The notes under the pieces were generated by a model, which saw nothing but the letters and a program-made list of their open reading frames with translations, did not search any database and was not told where the DNA came from. This document shows, one piece after another, positions 1 through 5,587 of a stretch of DNA of 6,443 bases. Within the stretch, counting starts at the first letter, position 1, and each line of letters starts with the position of its first letter. Source of the DNA: Myxococcales bacterium (GTDB lineage Bacteria > Myxococcota > Polyangia > Fen-1088); assembly GCA_003155465.1 (NCBI GenBank), contig PMCR01000573.1:1-6443 (forward strand), given 5' to 3'. A program made the position numbers and the translations under genes.

Positions 1-256
1 ACGGGGGGTGTGTGTGGGGGGACGGGGGTGACGTGCGCGGCGAGCGATCAGTGCCACATCGTTGGGACGTGCAACCCGGCGACGGGCACGTGCAGCGATC
101 CTGCGGCAGTGGACGGGACTGGGTGCAACGACGGTAATGCTTGCACCGTATCGGACACGTGCACGGGGGGTGTGTGTGGGGGGACGGGCGTGACGTGCAC
201 GGCGAGCGATCAGTGCCACATCGCCGGGACGTGCAACCCGGCGACGGGCACGTGCG
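1..256 (+). repeat. 162-bp direct tandem repeat inside the Cys-rich gene
   Basis: Bases 1-93 and 163-255 match at a period of 162 bp (54 codons) with only four mismatches that I can count (at 27, 37 and 61-62 of the first copy). The remainder of each unit (about 94-162 and 256-324) is clearly more diverged. The near-identity at the nucleotide level, including third codon positions, points to recent duplication or gene conversion rather than selection on protein alone. Confidence 0.85.
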
Positions 257-375
257 ATAGCCCAGCAGCAGTGAACGGGTCACCGTGCAACGCCGGGAAC
301 CCATGCACAACGAACGATACTTGCCAGGATGGGGCCTGTATTCCCGGCACGCCCACAGCCTGCGACGCGGGGTAG
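1..375 (+). CDS. Cys-rich tandem-repeat protein, C-terminal part (5' end outside window)
   Basis: The reading frame is open from base 1 and stops at TAG 373-375, so only the last 124 residues are present. They form two complete 54-residue units and a 16-residue remnant of a third. Each unit has eight cysteines (unit positions 5, 12, 18, 24, 31, 42, 48, 54) with recognisable segments such as SDQCH, GTCNPATGTC and CNDGNACT. The even cysteine number suggests four disulfides per unit and therefore an extracytoplasmic location. Repeats of this style are frequent in large secreted or surface proteins of Myxococcota and relatives, where their function is generally unknown. The last unit ends shortly after CIPGTPTACDAG, and no repeat sequence continues beyond the stop, so this looks like a true C-terminus rather than a nonsense break. 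No signal peptide, anchor or catalytic domain can be judged from this fragment. Coding is well supported; the role is not. Confidence 0.8.
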   Translation, partial: TGGVCGGTGVTCAASDQCHIVGTCNPATGTCSDPAAVDGTGCNDGNACTVSDTCTGGVCGGTGVTCTASDQCHIAGTCNPATGTCDSPAAVNGSPCNAGNPCTTNDTCQDGACIPGTPTACDAG

Positions 376-470
376 CGCCATGCGACTGGGAATCACGTTT
401 AGTGCGCAGATCTTGCGTCTCGTTGGTCAATGCCTGTTTGGGCATACCCGAGTTGGTATCCGGCACCCGA

Positions 471-482
471 GAGATGCATCTC
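471..482. promoter_or_regulatory. 12-bp perfect palindrome GAGATGCATCTC upstream of kinase
   Basis: GAGATGCATCTC equals its own reverse complement and lies 63 bp upstream of the kinase GTG. Its position would suit an operator or a transcript hairpin, but palindromes of this length can occur by chance and no matching regulator is known to me. Confidence 0.25.
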
Positions 483-531
483 ATAGAAGGAGACACACAT
501 ACGCCCACCAGGGGCCACGCGGGTCGCCAGC

Positions 532-538
532 AAGGAGG
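532..538 (+). promoter_or_regulatory. Ribosome-binding site that fixes the kinase start
   Basis: AAGGAGG ends 7 nt before GTG 546-548, an ideal Shine-Dalgarno match and spacing. The in-frame ATG candidates upstream (for example 474) have no comparable signal, and the ATG at 539-541 is out of the kinase frame and followed directly by TAG. This makes GTG 546 the start. Confidence 0.85.
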
Positions 539-545
539 ATGTAGA

Positions 546-2243
546 GTGACGAAAGCGAAAGCCAAGCCTGACAACACGCTCAATACCATCTTGCAGGCAG
601 GCCAGCTTGTGGGTGGAAAGTACCGTGTGGATCACTTGCTTGGGGAGGGTGGAATGGCGGCGGTGTGGGCCGGCACTAATGAACGTACCGGCAAGCGAGT
701 CGCCCTGAAGGTGATCCTACGGTCATTGGCGACCACAAGTGAGGCGCAGGGCCTGTTTCAGCGCGAGGCATTGGCCGCAAGCCGGGTGAATCATCCCAAT
801 GTCGTGACGGTTTTCGATGTCATTGAACATGAGGGGATGGCTTGCATCATCATGGAACGGCTCGACGGAGAGCCGCTGGACAGCTACATCGCCCACAAGG
901 GATTTCTCAGTGTCGGCGAGGCGACGGCCCTGCTCTTGCCCGCCATGCGTGGGGTGGCTGCTGCCCACGCACAGGGCGTGATCCACCGGGATCTCAAGCC
1001 GCAAAACATCTTCATTTGCATTGGGCCCGACGGGCGAATGGTCACTACAAAGGTGTTGGATTTCGGAATCTCGGTCATGGTAGAGCGAGTGACTGACCCC
1101 TCGGCAGGGCAAGTCCCAGCCTTGGCCATGGGCACGCCGGCCTACATGGCTCCCGAGCATATTCTGGGTGTGGGACCTGTCGATGAACGTGTCGACGTGT
1201 ACGGCTTCGGTGTGTTGCTGTACGAGGCGCTGACCGGGCAGATGCCGTTTCCGGGCGAACCAGGACCAGATCTCTTTCACCGAATCTTGAACATTACCGC
1301 TCCCCGAGTGACGCTGTTTCGTCCCGACTTGCCGGATGGTCTGGTGCGCATCATCGAAAGAGCCATGGCCAAGCAGCCTGGCGATCGCTATTCGGATCTG
1401 AATCTGATGGTGAGTGCACTCGAAGACGAGATCCTGCCATCCACCCCGCTTCCGCGTCTGCTCATGCCACTTGCCGGGGTGCCCTCGCTGGTCGCGCGCG
1501 ATGTTCAATCTGGCGATTCGGAGCCGGCGGTGCTGGCCATTGCCAGGAGGGAGCCGTCTGGGCCGCATCAGGAGACGATGCTCTACTGCGCGCGTCCCCC
1601 GCAGAAGGAGAGTGGTGCCCGCAACGGTGGCGCAAATGCCGGCTCGGAATTGGCAAGGCTGCCGCAGCCCCTGGGTCGTGAGACGATGCTCGCGGATCTG
1701 AAACCCTCGTTGCTCAGGGTGCCATTCTCTGGAGTAAGGTCGCTCCTTTCGCCTGGTGGCCTGCGTGGGTTGGCGGGCGTTGGGCTGGCGGCCGTGCTGG
1801 GTTTCGGGGTGTGGATGGCGATGCAAAGGCCCAGTCAGGTGCAAACGCCCACACCGGCACCGATCGGCAACGCCACGCCACCAGCCAGCGAGCCCGCCGC
1901 GCAGCCCGTTCCAGCCGCGGCGCCAACCACGGCGGTTCTTCCCGCGGCGGTTTCGGAGCTTTTGGAGGCTCCGCCGTCCCCGCCTGCAGCAGGGGCACTT
2001 GTCATCCGTGAACACAGCGGGCATTCGGGCCATGCACGTGGCGGGCCCGTTCCAGTCATGCGCAGTCGCTCACGGGTGGCGGCACGTGAGATGTGGGGAG
2101 CCCCCCAGCCGCGGAAGCAGGCTGAGCGTACTGTTTTGCAGACGGAAGAATCGGCGCTGGAGCCGCCATTTGTGCCAAGTGCCTACCAGTCTGCGAAGCC
2201 GGCGGCGCCGCGCGCCGGCCGGCTGTCCGAGGACGATTTCTAG
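546..2243 (+). CDS. Membrane-anchored eukaryotic-like Ser/Thr protein kinase
   Basis: This 565-residue protein kinase (PknB/Hanks type) transfers phosphate from ATP to Ser/Thr of protein targets. The kinase domain spans roughly residues 26-290 and carries every core motif: Gly-rich loop GEGGMA (33-38), ATP-binding Lys55, catalytic HRDLKPQN with Asp149 and Asn154, DFG (172-174) and APE (202-204). It should therefore be active. A linker of about 115 residues follows, containing the repeated motif ETML (343-346 and 379-382). One hydrophobic segment at about 407-425 (GVGLAAVLGFGVWMAM) is the only membrane span, placing the kinase in the cytoplasm and the C-terminus outside. The outer tail (about 140 residues) is Pro/Ala-rich, holds an HxxHxxH cluster (490, 493, 496) and has no PASTA or other sensor domain that I recognise. 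The start is GTG with AAGGAGG upstream. The next gene begins 18 nt downstream and is probably co-transcribed. Substrates are unknown. Confidence 0.93.
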   Translation: MTKAKAKPDNTLNTILQAGQLVGGKYRVDHLLGEGGMAAVWAGTNERTGKRVALKVILRSLATTSEAQGLFQREALAASRVNHPNVVTVFDVIEHEGMACIIMERLDGEPLDSYIAHKGFLSVGEATALLLPAMRGVAAAHAQGVIHRDLKPQNIFICIGPDGRMVTTKVLDFGISVMVERVTDPSAGQVPALAMGTPAYMAPEHILGVGPVDERVDVYGFGVLLYEALTGQMPFPGEPGPDLFHRILNITAPRVTLFRPDLPDGLVRIIERAMAKQPGDRYSDLNLMVSALEDEILPSTPLPRLLMPLAGVPSLVARDVQSGDSEPAVLAIARREPSGPHQETMLYCARPPQKESGARNGGANAGSELARLPQPLGRETMLADLKPSLLRVPFSGVRSLLSPGGLRGLAGVGLAAVLGFGVWMAMQRPSQVQTPTPAPIGNATPPASEPAAQPVPAAAPTTAVLPAAVSELLEAPPSPPAAGALVIREHSGHSGHARGGPVPVMRSRSRVAAREMWGAPQPRKQAERTVLQTEESALEPPFVPSAYQSAKPAAPRAGRLSEDDF

Positions 2244-2261
2244 CAAGATCCGCATCCTCGC

Positions 2262-3278
2262 ATGGACAAGTATTCCTCCCCATTTCAGGCAGCGCGAGGC
2301 ATCGCGGTTGTGGTCCTTTGCTCGACCATGTTCCTGCACTCCGCTCGCGCGGCCGACGATCTGAGCGGGCCGTGGTCTGGGGGGGATGCGACCGAAGAGC
2401 CTGCCTACCGAAAGGCCATCAAGGAGGGGCTCGCCGAATACGACGCCCTCCATTTCGAAGAAGCACGCAGTCTCTTCCGTCGCGCCCACTCGATCAGCCC
2501 GAACGCGCGCACCTTCCGTGGTATGGGCATGACCTCCTTCGAACTGCGCGACTACGTCTCGGCGGTGCGCAACTTGTCGGCGGCCCTGCAAGACAAACGC
2601 AAGCCCCTCTCCGCCGAACAACGCATCCAGACGCGGGAACTGCTCGATCGCAGCCGCATGTTTCTGGATGTGTGCACTCTGACGGTTTCGCCACCCAAGG
2701 CGCGCGTGATCATCGACGGCCATGCGCCGGAGTTTGAGCCCGACGGGACGTTGCTGTTAGGCTTCGGGGCGCACACGTTGGAAGCCAGAGCGCCAGGCAT
2801 GGCAACTCGCTCGCTTCCCATCAATGTCCGCGGTGGTGAACGAAGGGTACTCGCAGTGACGCTTGCGCCAGCATCGGTTGCGGGCGTGGGGTCGGCCAAC
2901 GCCCGAGTGGCCCAGGTCGTGACTGCTGCGAAGCCAGCGTCCACGGTGTCGTCTAATCGATCGGCGGCGGCATGGCTGTGGGCCAGCGGAGGTACGGCGC
3001 TGTTGGCGGCCGGAGCCGGCATCTACTGGGCCAGGCAGAATTCGCAACTCAATTCCTGTCGCAATCCCTTGAACCACTGGGCGTGCACGAACGAATCCAC
3101 CCTCAAGACCCAGCGGAACATTGGTCTGGGCGCTACGGTGGGGACCGGTGCCGCAGCCCTGACCATGGCCCTCATCGGCATCCTTTCGTGGAATTCCGGG
3201 CATCCGTCCGCCCCAAACCACAGCGCACTGGGCTGTGTCGTCAGCCCTTCCAGCATCACTTGCTCGAGATCATTCTAG
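2262..3278 (+). CDS. Exported TPR/PEGA-domain protein with C-terminal membrane segments
   Basis: This 338-residue protein has a probable Sec signal peptide (residues 1-30, cleavage after ARA). A TPR-like helical region follows at about 47-112 (EGLAEYDALHFEEARSLFRR...), then a PEGA-like beta domain at about 138-201 (LTVSPPKARVIIDG ... FGAHTLEARAPG). The literal PEGA tetrapeptide is missing. Two hydrophobic stretches near 236-256 and 287-309 could be membrane spans, with two cysteines (266, 275) between them. TPRs bind proteins; PEGA domains are common in surface and periplasmic proteins of this lineage. The gene lies 18 nt after the kinase on the same strand, with no clear Shine-Dalgarno before ATG 2262, so translation may depend on the kinase message. 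Kinase plus TPR/PEGA protein is a pairing I associate with Myxococcota, and a role as partner or sensor for the kinase tail is inference. There is no enzymatic motif. Confidence 0.82.
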   Translation: MDKYSSPFQAARGIAVVVLCSTMFLHSARAADDLSGPWSGGDATEEPAYRKAIKEGLAEYDALHFEEARSLFRRAHSISPNARTFRGMGMTSFELRDYVSAVRNLSAALQDKRKPLSAEQRIQTRELLDRSRMFLDVCTLTVSPPKARVIIDGHAPEFEPDGTLLLGFGAHTLEARAPGMATRSLPINVRGGERRVLAVTLAPASVAGVGSANARVAQVVTAAKPASTVSSNRSAAAWLWASGGTALLAAGAGIYWARQNSQLNSCRNPLNHWACTNESTLKTQRNIGLGATVGTGAAALTMALIGILSWNSGHPSAPNHSALGCVVSPSSITCSRSF

Positions 3279-3461
3279 CCCATCAGAATTTCGTAGCCGG
3301 TAGTGAACGCCCGTTGGCGGGCAGCGGAAGCCAGATCTGGCAGCCGAATCCGTGGCCGTTTCCGGACGGCCGGTCGCCGGAGCCGGCCCCGGCCCACCGG
3401 CGTCCGGCCCTGCCGCCGTCACACCGGCCGCTCAACCAGCTACGAACGTTCGAGAGGCGGA
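3279..3461. other. Convergent intergenic region, GC-rich with dyads
   Basis: This 183-bp gap separates the 3' ends of the TPR/PEGA gene and the minus-strand esterase. It holds a small hairpin GCCCG-TTGG-CGGGC (3309-3322) and a GC-rich dyad at 3368-3388, neither followed by a clear T-run on either strand. No small gene is evident. Confidence 0.5.
3368..3388. terminator. Possible bidirectional GC hairpin between convergent genes
   Basis: GGCCGG (3368-3373) pairs with CCGGCC (3383-3388) across a 9-nt loop. The site lies between convergent stop codons, where a shared terminator is expected. No poly-T tract follows, so it is at best a non-canonical terminator; the region is GC-rich and such dyads arise easily. 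Confidence 0.25.
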
Positions 3462-5042
3462 CTACTGCCTCAGATACTTGGCCAGTCCGAGGTTCTGGGT
3501 CTTTATGTCCTTGGCGACGAGCTCAGCAAGCTTGTCTGCGCCTGCAATGTTGGTATGGGTTCCGTCAGTCCCCATCGCGTGGAATTTCATCGCGGCAGGC
3601 TTGGAGCCAAGCGTGTTGTACCAGGCGGTGGCCAGGGCTGTGAGATCGATGAAGGGCACGCCCGTCTTCGACGCGGCATCCTGAGCCGACGCTTCATGCA
3701 CGGACTGAGAACCTATCGGGACACTGCCGACGCGGGGGGGAGGAGCGACCAGAATTGCGTTCACTTTCGCCGCCTTTGCGTCGGCCACATACTTTTGGAG
3801 GTTCGTCGACACCTGGGCGTCCGAAGCACTCTTGTCGTTGTGACCAAATTGGATGAATACCCAGTCGCCCTCGGTCCATTTCGACTTGATGGCGCCCCAC
3901 ATGCTTGAGTTCCCATAGAACGACGAAGAACTCTCGCCGCTGTCGGCATAGTTGGCGACCCCGATCGGTGCGTCGAAGAACTGAGGTATCATCTGGGCCC
4001 AGCCACCGAATTCCAACCCGGTCTGGTCGCAGGTGGTGGAGTCGCCAGCGACGTAGACCATGACCGGTTTCGTGGCTGCCGTGACCAAGGCGTATCCGAT
4101 CGCGGAGACCTGTGGGCTCGTGCCGGAGAAGAACAAATCCAGTCCTGCATAGCCGCCTGAGCCGGTGGCCTGGGACGGCTGCCCCTCCTTCGCGCGCACA
4201 TCGACGACGAACGCATAGGTCAGAGATTGGCCTGCAGTTGTGGTCACCGAGCGCAAGAGGCCCCGGTTGGTTTCCGCGCTGACATAGGTATCGCCGGCCT
4301 CGGCGCCGCCGAGAGTTATGGTCACGGCGTAGTCCCCCGCCGCCTTCGTTGCTTCCGCAGTTGCGGTGTTGGCTACGGTGTAGACGTCACCTCCGAAAAG
4401 GCATTGGATGCAGGCCGGCCCTGTGCCGCCACCGGGACAGAAGCCGCTGGTCATCTGCGCCGACTTGCAGATGGCGCGATTTTCCGCCGTGGGCGCCGGA
4501 TAGCCCGCCGGTACACTGCCTGGCAGGGGAGTCCCTGCCGCGCCCGCTGCGCCGCCGCCGATTCCCGCCGCCGCGCTGCCGCCGCTCGGCCCGGTGGAGC
4601 CTCCGCTCCCTGGGGATCCGCCCTTGCCTCCCGACCCTGGCGCGCCGGCCGCGCCCGCGTCACGATTTGTAGTCGCTCCACCGGTTGGGGGAGAACCACC
4701 CGAAGGGGTGGATCCGCCCGTAGCCGGTGTCCCGCCACTGCTGGGAGTGCCTCCCGTGACCTTGGTGTCGGCGGTTGTGGCCCCGCCAGTGTCCGGCTTC
4801 CCGCCGGTTGTGGGGATACCACCCGTGTCCATTGTGCTGGAGGGTGTGGAGCTACCCCCAGTGATCGGCACGCTGCTCGCGGTCGTCGATCCCCCCGAAG
4901 GCGTCGTGGTGCCCGCACCCGTCGTTCCCCCCGTGTCCTGTGGCGTCCCGCCAGTGCCCTCTGGTTGTACGGGGTTGCTGCTTGAGCAGGCGATCAGACC
5001 GACAAGCGTGAACAGCAGTGAGTAATGTCGTGCAGTAGGCAT
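3462..5042 (-). CDS. Lipoprotein SGNH hydrolase, rhamnogalacturonan acetylesterase-like (CE12 type)
   Basis: This 526-residue protein probably removes acetyl esters from rhamnogalacturonan or a similar polysaccharide at the cell surface. It starts at ATG 5042 with GAGGAG just upstream. The N-terminus is a lipoprotein signal, LFTLVGLIAC with lipid-modified Cys19. Residues 20 to about 185 are a low-complexity Thr/Gly/Ser/Pro tether with at least nine TGG triplets. A four-Cys box (C192, C202, C211, C214) comes next, then a beta-rich module (about 215-326) resembling the N-terminal domain of bacterial acetylesterases of this type. The SGNH domain runs from about 329 to the end: GDST with nucleophile Ser335, the N-Y-A-D-S-G block with Gly369, GHND with Asn402, and DGTH with Asp493 and His496. 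All catalytic elements are present. It is convergent with the kinase pair and stands alone on its strand. The exact substrate is inferred from family resemblance only; other acetylated glycans are possible. Confidence 0.88.
   Translation of the reverse strand: MPTARHYSLLFTLVGLIACSSSNPVQPEGTGGTPQDTGGTTGAGTTTPSGGSTTASSVPITGGSSTPSSTMDTGGIPTTGGKPDTGGATTADTKVTGGTPSSGGTPATGGSTPSGGSPPTGGATTNRDAGAAGAPGSGGKGGSPGSGGSTGPSGGSAAAGIGGGAAGAAGTPLPGSVPAGYPAPTAENRAICKSAQMTSGFCPGGGTGPACIQCLFGGDVYTVANTATAEATKAAGDYAVTITLGGAEAGDTYVSAETNRGLLRSVTTTAGQSLTYAFVVDVRAKEGQPSQATGSGGYAGLDLFFSGTSPQVSAIGYALVTAATKPVMVYVAGDSTTCDQTGLEFGGWAQMIPQFFDAPIGVANYADSGESSSSFYGNSSMWGAIKSKWTEGDWVFIQFGHNDKSASDAQVSTNLQKYVADAKAAKVNAILVAPPPRVGSVPIGSQSVHEASAQDAASKTGVPFIDLTALATAWYNTLGSKPAAMKFHAMGTDGTHTNIAGADKLAELVAKDIKTQNLGLAKYLRQ
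4488..4985 (-). repeat. Low-complexity Thr/Gly/Ser/Pro tether coding region
   Basis: On the minus strand this stretch encodes residues 20 to about 185 of the esterase, dominated by T, G, S, P and later G/A, with recurrent TGG, SGG and GGT motifs. It probably acts as a flexible, possibly O-glycosylated spacer holding the catalytic domain away from the membrane. The opposite strand shows long P/V-rich shadow frames that are artefacts of this composition. Repeat number is likely to vary between relatives. Confidence 0.75.
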
Positions 5043-5045
5043 GGA

Positions 5046-5052
5046 TCTCCTC
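5046..5052 (-). promoter_or_regulatory. Ribosome-binding site of the lipoprotein esterase
   Basis: On the minus strand GAGGAG (5052-5047) is followed by ATCC and ATG 5042. Together with the lipoprotein signal that begins directly at this ATG, it rules out the longer frame that extends to 5201, whose extra residues would disrupt the signal peptide. Confidence 0.75.
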
Positions 5053-5509
5053 AACTTCCTATCTGGGCAGTGGCGCGTCCCGTTTGCGTGGGTCACCGTA
5101 TTTCGTCTTTTTTGTACGTGATGTCGGAGGTACGGGTTCAAATGAAACAAGGCGTCGATTGCGACCGACGAGCACCGATCACAAGTGCAGCGAAGGACCA
5201 TTGCTCAGGATCGGCGACGACTTGCGCGAGCGCTTGCACGGGCCAGCAGACCGGCAGGCGTGAACAGCGTCGGGCGGTCTGCATGATCCTCCACTAGTGA
5301 CTATGGGGGCAGTTACCCCCCCATGTGGGTCAACCCCAACCCCTTCCTCGGTTTTTCCAAGACAGATGGGCGAACCAAATCCCGCAGCAGGCGCAGTGAG
5401 GCCGCGCGTGCCTCGTCCAGATGGCGACTGCCCCTGGAGCACCGCGCAGTGGCCGTGTTTCTTGGGCGTGGCTAAGGTTTCTTCTCCCGACGAGAACGAA
5501 CAATTGCTC
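5053..5509. other. Divergent intergenic region upstream of esterase and rex
   Basis: About 460 bp without a convincing gene. It must contain the minus-strand esterase promoter, but I see no clear -35/-10 pair for it. A 7-bp hairpin lies at 5303-5324. A 48-codon minus-strand frame (5284 to 5138) has GGAGG only 3 nt before its ATG and no recognisable product. A plus-strand frame from 5297 to 5521 lacks a ribosome-binding site and is Pro-rich without motifs. The region could hold an unrecognised small RNA or peptide, but nothing positive supports one. Confidence 0.5.
5298..5332. repeat. Extended inverted repeat (ATGGGGG/CCCCCAT core)
   Basis: ATGGGGG (5303-5309) pairs perfectly with CCCCCAT (5318-5324) around an 8-nt loop. 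Outside it, TGAC (5298-5301) matches GTCA (5329-5332) across a short asymmetric bulge. A separate perfect 8-bp palindrome CACTAGTG abuts it at 5292-5299. There is no T-run on either side, so an ordinary intrinsic terminator is unlikely; an operator or structured RNA is possible. Confidence 0.45.
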
Positions 5510-5540
5510 TTGACTTCGTAGAGACTGGCACCCATATGAT
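5510..5540 (+). promoter_or_regulatory. Sigma70-type promoter of rex
   Basis: TTGACT (5510-5515) and TATGAT (5535-5540) each match the -35 and -10 consensus at five of six positions, separated by 19 bp, slightly longer than ideal. Transcription would begin near 5547, giving an untranslated leader of about 40 nt to ATG 5588. The two operator-like dyads lie just downstream of this predicted start, as expected for a repressed promoter. Confidence 0.55.
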
Positions 5541-5550
5541 TGATATGCTG

Positions 5551-5568
5551 CTGTGAAACACATAACAG
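5551..5568. promoter_or_regulatory. Candidate Rex operator (site 1)
   Basis: CTGTGAA-ACAC-ATAACAG is an imperfect dyad with the 7-4-7 layout of the known Rex operator (TTGTGAA-N4-TTCACAA). The left half matches six of seven consensus bases. The right half matches the inverse of the left at five of seven. The outer G5550/C5569 pair extends the symmetry. It lies about 4 bp after the predicted transcription start of rex itself, suggesting autorepression. Confidence 0.5.
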
Positions 5569-5570
5569 CG

Positions 5571-5585
5571 TTCGTGAATTCACAA
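5571..5585. promoter_or_regulatory. Candidate Rex operator (site 2), GTGAATTCAC palindrome
   Basis: TTCGTGAATTCACAA contains the perfect 10-bp palindrome GTGAATTCAC (5574-5583) and the exact Rex half-site TTCACAA (5579-5585), ending two bases before ATG 5588. The two half-sites abut without the usual 4-bp spacer, so this is either a variant site, an auxiliary half-site beside site 1, or the target of another regulator. Confidence 0.4.
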
Positions 5586-5587
5586 CC

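Larger units (their letters stand above)
376..545. other. Intergenic region between the repeat protein and the kinase
   Basis: This 170-bp gap separates two same-strand genes. It contains a weak hairpin (ATGCC 430-434 with GGCAT 441-445) without a following T-run, a perfect 12-bp palindrome at 471-482, two copies of ACCCGAG (446-452 and 465-471, 19 bp apart), and the kinase ribosome-binding site at 532-538. I found no convincing -35/-10 pair. A 54-codon frame (ATG 380 to TAG 542-544) crosses it but lacks a ribosome-binding site and recognisable protein character. Confidence 0.5.

Noticed and set aside
1..324. Tandem repeats considered as a CRISPR array
   Set aside because: The repeats are contiguous, in frame, 162 bp long and encode Cys-rich units. 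There are no spacer-repeat alternations.
380..544. 54-codon plus-strand frame ending 1 nt before the kinase start
   Set aside because: No ribosome-binding site and no protein-like signature. A leader peptide role is conceivable, but nothing positive supports it.
285..545. Upstream extension of the kinase frame
   Set aside because: It overlaps the end of the repeat gene and has no ribosome-binding site, and its residues do not resemble a kinase N-terminus. GTG 546 has AAGGAGG at ideal spacing.
723..2033. 436-codon open frame on the minus strand across the kinase gene
   Set aside because: It is antisense to a kinase with all catalytic motifs intact, has no recognisable domain, is rich in Arg/His/Gln as expected for a high-GC shadow frame, and has no supporting ribosome-binding site.
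4227..5025. Plus-strand frames (252 and 143 codons) opposite the esterase stalk
   Set aside because: The P/V/G- or R-rich patterns are the complement of the TGG-rich stalk codons on the minus strand. The lipobox and SGNH motifs show the minus strand is coding.
5107..5113. T-run on the plus strand as a terminator
   Set aside because: No stable hairpin precedes it, and no plus-strand gene ends there.
5043..5201. Longer esterase start at 5201
   Set aside because: It would add 53 residues before the lipoprotein signal and make the lipobox internal. ATG 5042 has a good GAGGAG.
5138..5284. 48-codon minus-strand frame with GGAGG (5288-5292) before its ATG
   Set aside because: The spacing of 3 nt is too short for efficient initiation, and the peptide has no signal, membrane or domain character. 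Kept only as a weak possibility.
5297..5521. 74-codon plus-strand frame before rex
   Set aside because: GTG start inside a palindrome, no ribosome-binding site, Pro-rich sequence without motifs, and it runs through the rex -35 element.
5526..5545. Sigma54-like TGGCAC at 5526-5531
   Set aside because: The required GC at the -12 position is absent (AT at 5539-5540). The TTGACT/TATGAT pair is a better explanation.
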